13,085 nt of DNA, from the NCBI GenBank assembly GCA_031285575.1, contig JAITVX010000213.1, positions 1-13,085 on the forward strand, read 5' to 3'. Source of the stretch: Bacteroidales bacterium (GTDB lineage Bacteria; Bacteroidota; Bacteroidia; Bacteroidales; VadinHA17). Below, piece by piece: positions 1-5,255 of this stretch. The stretch's first letter is position 1. The number at the start of each line of letters is the position of its first letter. The position numbers and the translations under genes were made by a program. A model generated the notes under the pieces. The model was not told where the DNA came from and made no database searches. It saw nothing but the letters and a program-made list of their open reading frames with translations.

Positions 1-93
1 TATGAGCGCAAAACAGAGACGGCAGAAGCAATGCTACAGATGACCTTCTGCCAAATCATGCTCAAAAAGCTCTCTAAAAAACAAATCCTATAA
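1..93 (+). CDS. Transposase C-terminal fragment (IS5-like), 5' end outside window
   Basis: Frame 1 is open from the window edge to TAA at 91-93 and gives 30 residues starting YERKTETAEAMLQ and ending MLKKLSKKQIL. The pattern Y-E-R-K followed by E-T-A-E-A-M and a hydrophobic stretch ending in M-L-x-K-L resembles the C-terminal tail after the last acidic catalytic residue of IS5-type DDE transposases. The catalytic residues themselves are upstream of the window, so it cannot be said whether the transposase is intact. The family call rests on this short tail plus the inverted-repeat-like end just downstream. IS4-type or another DDE family is possible. Confidence 0.5.
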   Translation, partial: YERKTETAEAMLQMTFCQIMLKKLSKKQIL

Positions 94-109
94 ATTTAAA
101 ACAGCTTCT
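1..109 (+). mobile_element. Right end of an IS5-family-like insertion sequence (truncated by window edge)
   Basis: The first 93 bases encode a transposase-like C-terminus. The stop is followed almost at once by A/T-rich DNA ending in ACAGCTTC at 101-108. Read inward from the outside, this end is GAAGCTGTTTTAAATTT (108 back to 92), which resembles the terminal inverted repeats I associate with the IS427-type subgroup of IS5. A TAA at 109-111 could be part of a short target duplication. The left end lies outside the window, so neither the inverted-repeat match nor the duplication can be checked here. The exact boundary is inferred. Confidence 0.5.
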
Positions 110-140
110 AAATATGTGGAAATTATTAAATGAGCTTTGA

Positions 141-383
141 TATGCTCTGCGCGCAGATTACGAAGTTACAAAAAACAGAGGATGTGGCTTTCTATCTGAT
201 ATTTTGGCGCAAAGGTTAGACGTTACAGATTATTATTCAAAAAATTTAGATGCGTTTGCTCTGAATTTTAACAGAAAGAATTGCTGCATATCTAAATATA
301 AGTATATTTGTGCCGGCGGGCATGAAGCAGATAGTGTTATCAGAACTGAATATCTGAACATTTTTATACAATATAACATATGA
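141..383 (+). other. 80-codon open frame without a start codon, overlapping yccF by ATGA
   Basis: After a TGA at 138-140 the frame stays open to a TGA at 381-383, which overlaps the yccF ATG at 380. The translation begins YALRADYEVTKNRG and ends YLNIFIQYNI. It has no in-frame ATG or GTG, and I recognise no family. A short ATG frame (114-140, eight codons) precedes it in the same phase, so the two could be one gene broken by a stop. The ATGA junction is typical of translationally coupled genes and hints at a decayed upstream gene cut by the insertion sequence. Against this, the DNA is A/T-rich with undistinguished codon use, and a promoter-like element lies inside the frame (280-310). Chance is a serious alternative. 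Confidence 0.2.
280..310 (+). promoter_or_regulatory. Putative Bacteroidetes-type promoter for yccF-thiL
   Basis: TATATTTG at 303-310 matches the TAnnTTTG -7 consensus exactly. ATTG at 280-283 lies 19 nt upstream and differs by one base from the -33 TTTG. Transcription would start near 315, leaving an A/T-rich leader of about 65 nt before the ATG at 380. Confidence 0.45.
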
Positions 384-763
384 AACTGATAGGAAATATA
401 ATATGGCTTGTGTTTGGAGGTATTATCATTGCTGTTGAATACTGCATAGGCAGTCTGCTACTTATGATAACAATTGTTGGTATTCCATTCGGCATTCAGA
501 CCCTGAAAATAGCAGGCCTGGCAATATGGCCGTTTGGACGTGACACCGTGGTGCATTCAAGGGCTTCCGGATGTCTTTATATTATAATGAACCTGCTGTG
601 GCTCATATTCGGCGGTCTGTGCATTGCAGTATCGCATGCAGTTGTTGGTGCAATATTCTGTATAACAATAATAGGTATTCCTTTCGGAATGCAGCATTTT
701 AAACTTACGGCAATAGCGTTGACCCCATTCGGAAGAGACATTATAAAAACAGGAAACGGATGA
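380..763 (+). CDS. yccF: YccF-type inner-membrane protein with two tandem domains
   Basis: The 127-residue protein consists of two copies of the same membrane module. Copy 1 is about residues 4-57 and copy 2 about 67-122. Each has IxxxxWLxFGG near its start, a hydrophobic segment, then the motif TI[VI]GIPFG followed by a Q and K-rich turn, and ends in PFGRD. This tandem arrangement and size are normal for the YccF (DUF307) family, small predicted inner-membrane proteins of unknown biochemical function. The ATG at 380 starts just before the first repeat and overlaps an upstream TGA. The stop (TGA at 761-763) overlaps the thiL start by ATGA, so the two genes are probably one transcript and translationally coupled. 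The DNA is A/T-rich (19 of 60 bases are G or C at 381-440), unlike genes later in the window. Confidence 0.85.
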   Translation: MKLIGNIIWLVFGGIIIAVEYCIGSLLLMITIVGIPFGIQTLKIAGLAIWPFGRDTVVHSRASGCLYIIMNLLWLIFGGLCIAVSHAVVGAIFCITIIGIPFGMQHFKLTAIALTPFGRDIIKTGNG

Positions 764-1803
764 ATGACCATGGAGAGAAAACATCAATTGGTGAATTTGG
801 CAAATATGGGCTGATACATCACTTGACAAAAAACTTCAGACCTTCTCTTAAATCAACATTGCTTGGCATTGGCGACGACGCTGCGGTTATCGATAGCAGA
901 AACTGTCAGACACTTGTTTCAACAGACATGTTTCTTGAAGGCATTCACTTCAGTCTTGTTTATACGCCCCTTAAACATCTTGGATATAAAGCTGTAGTCA
1001 GGGCAATTTCAGATATTTATGCAATGAACGGGACACCGGAGCAACTGCTTGTTTCGACGGGAATAAGTTCACGGTTTGCAGTAGAAGATATTGAACTTAT
1101 TTATGAAGGAATAGGCGCAGCGTGCGAAAGATACAGGATAGACCTTGCCGGTGGCGATACAACAAGTTCCGTTACGGGGCTTGCAATAAGTCTTACGGCC
1201 ATTGGCCGTGCCGATAAAGGTTCAATAATAAAAAGAAACGGAGCCAGACCAAACGATTTGATTTGCGTTACCGGCGACTTCGGAGCGGCTTATATGGGTT
1301 TGCAGCTTCTGGAACGCGAAAGACGGCTTTTTGAAAAAAGTACGGGCATACAACCCGACCTTGCCGGTTACGAATACGTTATAGGCCGTCAGTTGAAGCC
1401 AGATTTTCCAGCCGGTACTCTTTTGGAACTTGAAAACAGTAAAATCGTTCCCACGTCAATGATAGACGTTACCGAAGGGTTGGCTTCAGACCTGATACAG
1501 ATATGCAAACAGTCGCAAACCGGTTGCCGGATTTATTACAGTAAAATACCTGTCGATTATGAAACGTCGAGAGTGGCGGAGGAATTTAATATCGACCCTG
1601 TTACCCCGGCTCTTAACGGAGGCGAAGATTATGAATTGCTTTTTACGGCGCCGCTTGAAGATATTGATAAAATAAACAGTCTGCACTCGGTAAAGGTAAT
1701 AGGGTATATTACGGAGCAGCCTGAAGATTACTTCATAGCGGGCGACGACGGGTCGGAAGTCAGGCTGTCGGCGCAGGGATGGACAGGTAAAGCGGCAACG
1801 TAG
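760..1803 (+). CDS. thiL: Thiamine-monophosphate kinase
   Basis: ThiL phosphorylates thiamine monophosphate with ATP to give thiamine pyrophosphate, the last step of the de novo pathway, in the cytoplasm. The 347 residues match the family in length and order of motifs: GIGDDAAV at 36-43 (metal-binding Asp pair), STDMFLEGIHF at 54-64, RAISDIYAMNGTP at 81-93, GGDTTSS at 131-137, GDFGAA at 172-177, SMIDVTEGLASDL at 233-245, NGGEDYELLF at 287-296 and VIGYI near 313. One oddity is Glu239 in the DVTEGL motif, where Asp (as in DISDGL) is usual. The start ATG overlaps the yccF stop by four bases and the protein begins just before the conserved EFG motif, so this start is well supported. No other thi genes are nearby. 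A terminator follows 11 bases after the stop. Confidence 0.95.
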   Translation: MNDHGEKTSIGEFGKYGLIHHLTKNFRPSLKSTLLGIGDDAAVIDSRNCQTLVSTDMFLEGIHFSLVYTPLKHLGYKAVVRAISDIYAMNGTPEQLLVSTGISSRFAVEDIELIYEGIGAACERYRIDLAGGDTTSSVTGLAISLTAIGRADKGSIIKRNGARPNDLICVTGDFGAAYMGLQLLERERRLFEKSTGIQPDLAGYEYVIGRQLKPDFPAGTLLELENSKIVPTSMIDVTEGLASDLIQICKQSQTGCRIYYSKIPVDYETSRVAEEFNIDPVTPALNGGEDYELLFTAPLEDIDKINSLHSVKVIGYITEQPEDYFIAGDDGSEVRLSAQGWTGKAAT

Positions 1804-1814
1804 TATATAATAAA

Positions 1815-1841
1815 AAAAGCAAAAGACGAACTTTTGCTTTT
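1815..1841. terminator. Bidirectional intrinsic terminator between convergent genes
   Basis: AAAAGCAAAAG (1815-1825), loop ACGAA (1826-1830) and CTTTTGCTTTT (1831-1841) form a perfect 11-bp stem. The T-rich right arm serves plus-strand transcripts from thiL, and the A-run to the left (1812-1818) gives a U-tract for minus-strand transcripts from the HTH gene at 1865-2113. Confidence 0.85.
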
Positions 1842-1864
1842 GAACATGCTTTGGATTTGCAAAA

Positions 1865-2113
1865 TCACAATTCCTCTATCATCTCCTGCGCCATGTCGAG
1901 TATTGTTGTATCGTCGAAAGTAACGATACCGCCTCCAGGCCCCTGTTCAAAATGAATGCCTATGCTCTGTCCCTTGTCAAAATTTCTCCCTCCAAAGTAG
2001 TTTCTTACGGTTTCTTCATCAAGATTGAGTTTATCTGCTATCCGTTTCATACTGCCGGAGGGCAACATGTCTTTAATCTTCCGGAGTTCATTAAAAGTTA
2101 AGGTCTTGGCCAT
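1865..2113 (-). CDS. Small helix-turn-helix DNA-binding protein, 82 aa
   Basis: This is a short protein beginning MAKTLTFNELRKIKDMLPSG. Residues about 20-42 (SMKRIADKLNLDEETVRNYF) fit a helix-turn-helix: a helix ending IADKL, a turn at NLDEE, and a recognition helix TVRNYFGG. The C-terminal half contains a glycine-rich GPGGGIV segment, then DDTTILDMAQEMIEEL, probably a terminal helix. From memory, very similar short proteins are common in Bacteroidales and annotated only as DNA-binding proteins; the target is unknown to me. The gene stands alone, convergent to thiL and sharing its terminator. The ATG is followed by a good hydrophilic N-terminus and no upstream in-frame start is needed. TTTATTTG on the minus strand (2183-2176) is a one-mismatch -7 element, but I see no matching -33. 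Confidence 0.75.
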   Translation of the reverse strand: MAKTLTFNELRKIKDMLPSGSMKRIADKLNLDEETVRNYFGGRNFDKGQSIGIHFEQGPGGGIVTFDDTTILDMAQEMIEEL

Positions 2114-2196
2114 GATATCATTTTTTTAAGTGAGAAATAAATTTATATGATGCGCTAAGGTAGTAAAATATAATGCAAATAAAAGTTAAATTTTAT

Positions 2197-2228
2197 TTTG
2201 TTTTGTATAGAGGCGTTGTTCAATTTTG
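2197..2228 (+). promoter_or_regulatory. Putative promoter for a plus-strand RNA between the HTH gene and ispF
   Basis: TTTG at 2197-2200 is followed after 20 nt by CAATTTTG at 2221-2228, one mismatch from TAnnTTTG. Predicted start of transcription is near 2233-2236. No plus-strand protein gene lies between here and the terminator ending at 2381. Confidence 0.4.
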
Positions 2229-2234
2229 TATCCT

Positions 2235-2381
2235 TTTCGTGTAAAGGTGGTAATACGATGCGCCGACCGAAGCAGAATGTCCGCCAAAGTTCATTGTATA
2301 GGCAAACCTTGTGCATCGGAACCGGAACATGCAGATAACATCTAATTACTTTCCGAAAGTAATTAGATGTTATTGTTTTTT
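2235..2381 (+). ncRNA. Candidate small non-coding RNA of about 145 nt
   Basis: Three things point to a plus-strand transcript: the promoter-like pair at 2197-2228, a strong hairpin with a T-tract at 2335-2381 that has the polarity of a plus-strand terminator, and the absence of a plausible protein gene between them. The body is more G+C-rich than its flanks (2255-2330). It can form a long-range stem: CGATGCGC at 2257-2264 pairs with GTGCATCG at 2311-2318 (one G-T pair). I tried to read it as the 4.5S/SRP RNA, 6S RNA or a riboswitch and found no convincing match. Its 3' end is antisense to the last codons of ispF, so an effect on that mRNA is possible. Boundaries are approximate. Confidence 0.4.
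2335..2381 (+). terminator. Strong intrinsic terminator, plus-strand polarity, overlapping the ispF stop
   Basis: The arms at 2335-2352 and 2356-2373 are perfect complements (18 bp around a CCG loop). They are followed by TGTTTTTTT at 2373-2381. On the minus strand the hairpin begins at the ispF stop codon (TAA at 2372-2370) but no U-tract follows, so it is better suited to a plus-strand RNA. It may still protect or end the ispF mRNA. Confidence 0.75.
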
Positions 2382-2852
2382 TGAAATGAGGACTGTGGCA
2401 AATGTGGCTATACCTTCTTCGCGGCCTGTGAAGCCAAGTTTTTCGGTTGTTGTAGCTTTTATTGCAATGTCGCCATATTCTATCGACAGGATAGATGCAA
2501 GGGTTTTTCGCATTTCATCAATGTGTGGCGATATTCTGGGGCGTTCGAGGCAGATTACGCTGTCGATGTTTTCAATTGAGTATCCCCTTTCCGTTATGAG
2601 TTCGGATGTCTTTTTAAGGAGAATACGGCTGTCGATATTTTTGTAGTCGTCGGATGTGTCGGGGAAGTAATGGCCTATGTCTCGCAGTCCGGCTGCACCA
2701 AGGATGGCGTCGCATATTGCGTGTATTAGGGCGTCGCCGTCGGAGTGGGCTACATAGCCTTTTTCCGATGGTATATCAACACCGCCGAGCCTCAGTGGGA
2801 TGCCGTTTTCGAGCCTGTGGAAGTCGATGCCGATACCTGTCCGTATTTTCAT
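2370..2852 (-). CDS. ispF: 2-C-methyl-D-erythritol 2,4-cyclodiphosphate synthase
   Basis: IspF converts CDP-methylerythritol 2-phosphate to the 2,4-cyclodiphosphate with release of CMP, a step of the MEP isoprenoid pathway, in the cytoplasm. The 160-residue length is typical. The zinc ligands are visible: Asp10 and His12 in GIDFHRL and His44 in SDGDALIHA, matching the spacing D8/H10/H42 of the E. coli enzyme. Other family signatures are GAAGLRDIGHYFPD (about 52-65) and KATTTEKLGFTGREEG near the C-terminus. The start ATG overlaps the porV stop by ATGA (2849-2852), so it is probably translated from the porV transcript. Its pairing with a secretion gene is not a functional link I can explain. 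The stop codon lies in the stem of a strong hairpin. Confidence 0.95.
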   Translation of the reverse strand: MKIRTGIGIDFHRLENGIPLRLGGVDIPSEKGYVAHSDGDALIHAICDAILGAAGLRDIGHYFPDTSDDYKNIDSRILLKKTSELITERGYSIENIDSVICLERPRISPHIDEMRKTLASILSIEYGDIAIKATTTEKLGFTGREEGIATFATVLISKKQ

Positions 2853-4021
2853 GCTTCGGGCTTGCTTGCTCTGTAGTAGTTCATGTCGAAGGCGAGCGAA
2901 AAGCGCAGTGTTCTGGCCAGTGGGTGGTGCTGGGCAGCTGGCATGAGGTAAGAGAAGTCAAGGGTGAAGGCATTGAGTTTGAAGCCTGCTCCGGCGGTGA
3001 AGTATTTCCGATTGCCTTTTGTTTCGTGCTCGCGGAAGTATCCTCCGCGCAGGGCAAAGGTGTTGTTGTACCAGTATTCAATTCCAGTTGAGGTGGTTAT
3101 TTCGTGCATTTCTTCGCGGAAGCCACCGGGGGCATCGTAGAATGACTGGAATATTGCCAGGGGAACGGATATGTCTGGATCTTTTCCGGCTATTATTTTA
3201 TCTTTTTCGGTTGAGCTGTATAGCGGTTGTGTCGGAACGAGCAGCTTGTTAAGATCGAGGGCAAGCGATATCGAGTTGTAGCTGTCGAGGTCTATTTTGA
3301 GTGCACCTCCGAGCCGCATGTTCATCGGTATGAAGTAGGATGCTGTTGCGTCGGCATAGCTCATTTTTGCTCCTATGTTCGAGAGCGACAGTCCCACGGC
3401 TATGTTGGCGTCTTTATTGAGCAGCAATATGTCGTTGTTCCAGAATCCGGATATGTCGGCTGCGTATGATATGCCGGGTTTTGTTGCTGTTCCGCCCGAG
3501 TACGTTCCGCCGGTAAGGTTTGAGTATATGAACCTGAATGCTATTGAGCCGGATAGTTTTTCGGTAAAGAGGCGTGAATATGCGGCATCGAGAGCAAATT
3601 CGTTGGGTGTGAAGTTGCGCATGAAGTTGCCAAGGTCGTCGGTAAACGGTATGTCGCCAAGCGAGGAGTATAGGAGGCTTGAGCTTATTACCTGCTTTGA
3701 ATCGATGCGGTAGAATCCGGTAAGCAGGGCTATATTGATGTCGGGCACCAGTGTCCGGAGCCACGGCGAGTATGAGAGGCCTACGCCCGATTTGCTGTCG
3801 ATGAAAGCAAATTTTGCGGGGTTCCAGTGCTGGCTGAATATGTCGGGCGAGGTTGCTACACCCACATCGCCCATTCCGCCGGCTCTTGAATCGGGTGCGA
3901 TGGTGAGGAACGGTGCAACGGTGTGTATTGCATTCAATCGGTCGCTTTTCGACTGTGCCGTGAGCTGTTTGCATGGCACAAAAAGGATAGACAACAGTAT
4001 TATTAAAGTTTTCTTTTTCAT
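2849..4021 (-). CDS. porV: PorV (LptO)-like type IX secretion outer-membrane protein
   Basis: This 390-residue predicted outer-membrane beta-barrel belongs to the PorV/PorQ family. In studied T9SS, PorV binds cargo delivered through the SprA translocon and brings it to the sortase PorU for attachment to the surface. The N-terminus has a signal peptide (MKKKTLIILLSILFV..., likely cleaved after LTA near residue 22). It is followed by the family signatures PFLTIAPDSRAGGMGDVGVAT (about 37-57, unusually well conserved in PorV) and QHWNPAKFAF (64-73). The rest alternates amphipathic strands with many aromatic residues and ends in a DFSYLMPA...LRFSLAFDM barrel-like stretch. PorU, often a neighbour, is not in the window. 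The gene is divergent from porP and shares its control region, and it overlaps ispF by 4 bp. Confidence 0.85.
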   Translation of the reverse strand: MKKKTLIILLSILFVPCKQLTAQSKSDRLNAIHTVAPFLTIAPDSRAGGMGDVGVATSPDIFSQHWNPAKFAFIDSKSGVGLSYSPWLRTLVPDINIALLTGFYRIDSKQVISSSLLYSSLGDIPFTDDLGNFMRNFTPNEFALDAAYSRLFTEKLSGSIAFRFIYSNLTGGTYSGGTATKPGISYAADISGFWNNDILLLNKDANIAVGLSLSNIGAKMSYADATASYFIPMNMRLGGALKIDLDSYNSISLALDLNKLLVPTQPLYSSTEKDKIIAGKDPDISVPLAIFQSFYDAPGGFREEMHEITTSTGIEYWYNNTFALRGGYFREHETKGNRKYFTAGAGFKLNAFTLDFSYLMPAAQHHPLARTLRFSLAFDMNYYRASKPEA

Positions 4022-4041
4022 TTATATATGATTAAGCGTTG

Positions 4042-4049
4042 CAAATATA
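4042..4049 (-). promoter_or_regulatory. -7 element of the porV-ispF promoter
   Basis: On the minus strand this is TATATTTG, an exact TAnnTTTG match, 20-28 nt upstream of the porV ATG (4021). Transcription would start near 4036. No TTTG is found at the expected -33 distance, so the promoter may need an activator or be only moderately strong. Confidence 0.45.
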
Positions 4050-4102
4050 AACAAATATTCGTGCTGAATATTGTGCTGCGGTTATAAAATAATCTTTATT
4101 AA

Positions 4103-4187
4103 ATGTAAGATATTTAGCCGCCGGATGTAAGTTGATTTACTTTAATTAATTTTCGGGGCTTTAGGGAATGATGTAATTGAATTACAT
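4103..4187. promoter_or_regulatory. Cluster of ATGTAA half-sites and a perfect dyad between porV and porP
   Basis: ATGTAATT-G-AATTACAT at 4171-4187 is a perfect 8-1-8 inverted repeat. A weaker related dyad, GTAA-N6-TTAC, lies at 4127-4140, and a lone ATGTAA at 4103-4108; the ATGTAA elements start at 4103, 4125 and 4171. The perfect dyad is centred about 37 bp upstream of the expected porP start of transcription, where an activator of the CRP/FNR type could sit. Which protein binds, if any, is not known from the sequence. Confidence 0.45.
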
Positions 4188-4203
4188 TATCTGTTTTTGT
4201 TGC

Positions 4204-4211
4204 TATGTTTG
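4204..4211 (+). promoter_or_regulatory. -7 element of the porP promoter
   Basis: TATGTTTG matches TAnnTTTG exactly and ends 4 bases before the preferred porP ATG (4216). The start of transcription should fall at about 4215-4218, giving little or no leader. There is no TTTG at the normal -33 distance; the dyad at 4171-4187 occupies that area. Confidence 0.5.
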
Positions 4212-4215
4212 CATC

Positions 4216-5190
4216 ATGAATGTGTTGAGAAAAATATATGTACTGTTGTGCCTTGCGGCGGTTTGCTGTGAATGCTTTTGTCAGGAAACCGACCATGCAC
4301 CGTCATATCAGACAGTACTTATGAACAATCCGGCGATGTCGGGAAGCGGCGAAACAGGTTCCGTAAGGCTTTCATACCTTAATTTTTACCCCGGCAACGG
4401 ATATAACCTGCATTCGCTGTACTTAACATACGACTCCTATTTTAAGGCCATTAATGGCGGAGCGGCTTTTTATCTGGCTGAAGATTACCTTGGGGGGCAT
4501 GTAAATAATTTCAGGAGCGGAATATCGTATTCGTATTTTTTACAGGCGGGCGAAGACCTTTATATTAATGCAGGGCTTACGGCCTCGGTTTTTCATCGCG
4601 GATTCAATTTTACAAACTCCCTTTTGCCCGACCAGATTAACGTTGCAGGCGGTGCGGCGTATCCTTCGTCGGAGCTGTTAAGGTCGTCGGGGCAAACGGT
4701 TTTCGACATCGGAACAGGCATTGCCTTTAAAAGCGGAAGGTTTTCCGGCGGTCTGGCCGTTTTGCATCTGTCAGAACCCGATTTGTCACCGGAAAGCAGC
4801 ATGCCGGAAGATATTATAAAGCGCAAGCTGTATATGCATTTATGCGGCGATTTTCCGGCAGGGAACCAGGGAAAGCTTTTCGTAAGGCCAATAATGTTTT
4901 CCGGTGTTCAGGATGGTTTCTTTATTGCCGGAGCCGGAGCCTCCTTTGAACATGAACACATTGCCGTAAATGCAATTACCATGGACGACAGTGCCGGCAA
5001 CCTTAATCTTCAGGCCGGATTTTCCCTTCAGGCCGGCTATGTGAGGCTTAATTATTCATACCGGTTCAATGTTGCCTCCGACAACCTGCTTTTGCCATTA
5101 TCAATGCTGCACCAGGCGGGAATTGTATTCAGGTTAAATAATTTTGATAAAAGAAGACAGTCAAACACAATAAAGTTTCCCGAATTGTAG
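4216..5190 (+). CDS. porP: PorP/SprF-family type IX secretion outer-membrane protein
   Basis: The 324-residue predicted outer-membrane barrel shows the PorP/SprF pattern. After the signal peptide comes PSYQTVLMNNPAMSGSGE (a variant of the family's 'x(L/F)xNPAxxG' opening), then VRLSYLNFYPG, the linker YDSYFKAINGGAAFYLAEDYLGG, and paired strands throughout. SprF/PorP proteins act with T9SS components and with gliding adhesins; PorP is needed for secretion in Porphyromonas. I chose ATG 4216 over the in-frame ATG at 4177 because MNVLRKIYVLLCLAAVCCECFCQ is a good signal peptide with basic residues first, and because the -7 element (4204-4211) lies downstream of 4177. The signal peptide holds five Cys residues but has no proper lipobox. 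gldK follows after 65 bp with its own promoter. Confidence 0.75.
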   Translation: MNVLRKIYVLLCLAAVCCECFCQETDHAPSYQTVLMNNPAMSGSGETGSVRLSYLNFYPGNGYNLHSLYLTYDSYFKAINGGAAFYLAEDYLGGHVNNFRSGISYSYFLQAGEDLYINAGLTASVFHRGFNFTNSLLPDQINVAGGAAYPSSELLRSSGQTVFDIGTGIAFKSGRFSGGLAVLHLSEPDLSPESSMPEDIIKRKLYMHLCGDFPAGNQGKLFVRPIMFSGVQDGFFIAGAGASFEHEHIAVNAITMDDSAGNLNLQAGFSLQAGYVRLNYSYRFNVASDNLLLPLSMLHQAGIVFRLNNFDKRRQSNTIKFPEL

Positions 5191-5196
5191 TTTATC

Positions 5197-5227
5197 TTTG
5201 TGAAATAATTATAAAGTGTTACTTTTG
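5197..5227 (+). promoter_or_regulatory. Bacteroidetes-type promoter of gldK
   Basis: TTTG at 5197-5200, a 19-nt spacer and TACTTTTG at 5220-5227 match the TTTG-N19-21-TAnnTTTG consensus without mismatch. The predicted start near 5232 leaves a leader of about 24 nt before the gldK ATG at 5256. A second exact -7 match, TATCTTTG at 5193-5200, overlaps the -33 element but lacks its own -33. gldK can therefore be expressed independently of porP. Confidence 0.65.
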
Positions 5228-5231
5228 CAAA

Positions 5232-5243
5232 TTATAGCTATAA
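5232..5243. promoter_or_regulatory. 12-bp perfect palindrome at the predicted gldK transcription start
   Basis: TTATAGCTATAA is fully self-complementary and begins at about +1 of the promoter at 5197-5227. It could be an operator for a repressor, but A/T-rich palindromes of this length also arise by chance. Confidence 0.25.
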
Positions 5244-5255
5244 AGCCAAACAGTT

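Noticed and set aside
2245..2330. 4.5S/SRP RNA or 6S RNA gene
   Set aside because: CCGAAGCAG at 2267-2275 recalled the SRP loop, but the full GGAAGNAGC/AGG loop arrangement and the flanking stem are missing. The long closing stem of 6S RNA is also absent.
3414..3974. Long antisense open frame opposite porV (similar frames at 5427-6077 opposite gldK and 7539-8138 opposite murF)
   Set aside because: The sense strands encode clear conserved proteins over the full length. The antisense translations are rich in Arg, Cys and His without recognisable domains, as expected of shadow frames.
4177..4215. Upstream ATG as the porP start
   Set aside because: It would put an odd Cys/Tyr-rich segment before a good signal peptide, and an exact -7 promoter element lies inside this stretch.
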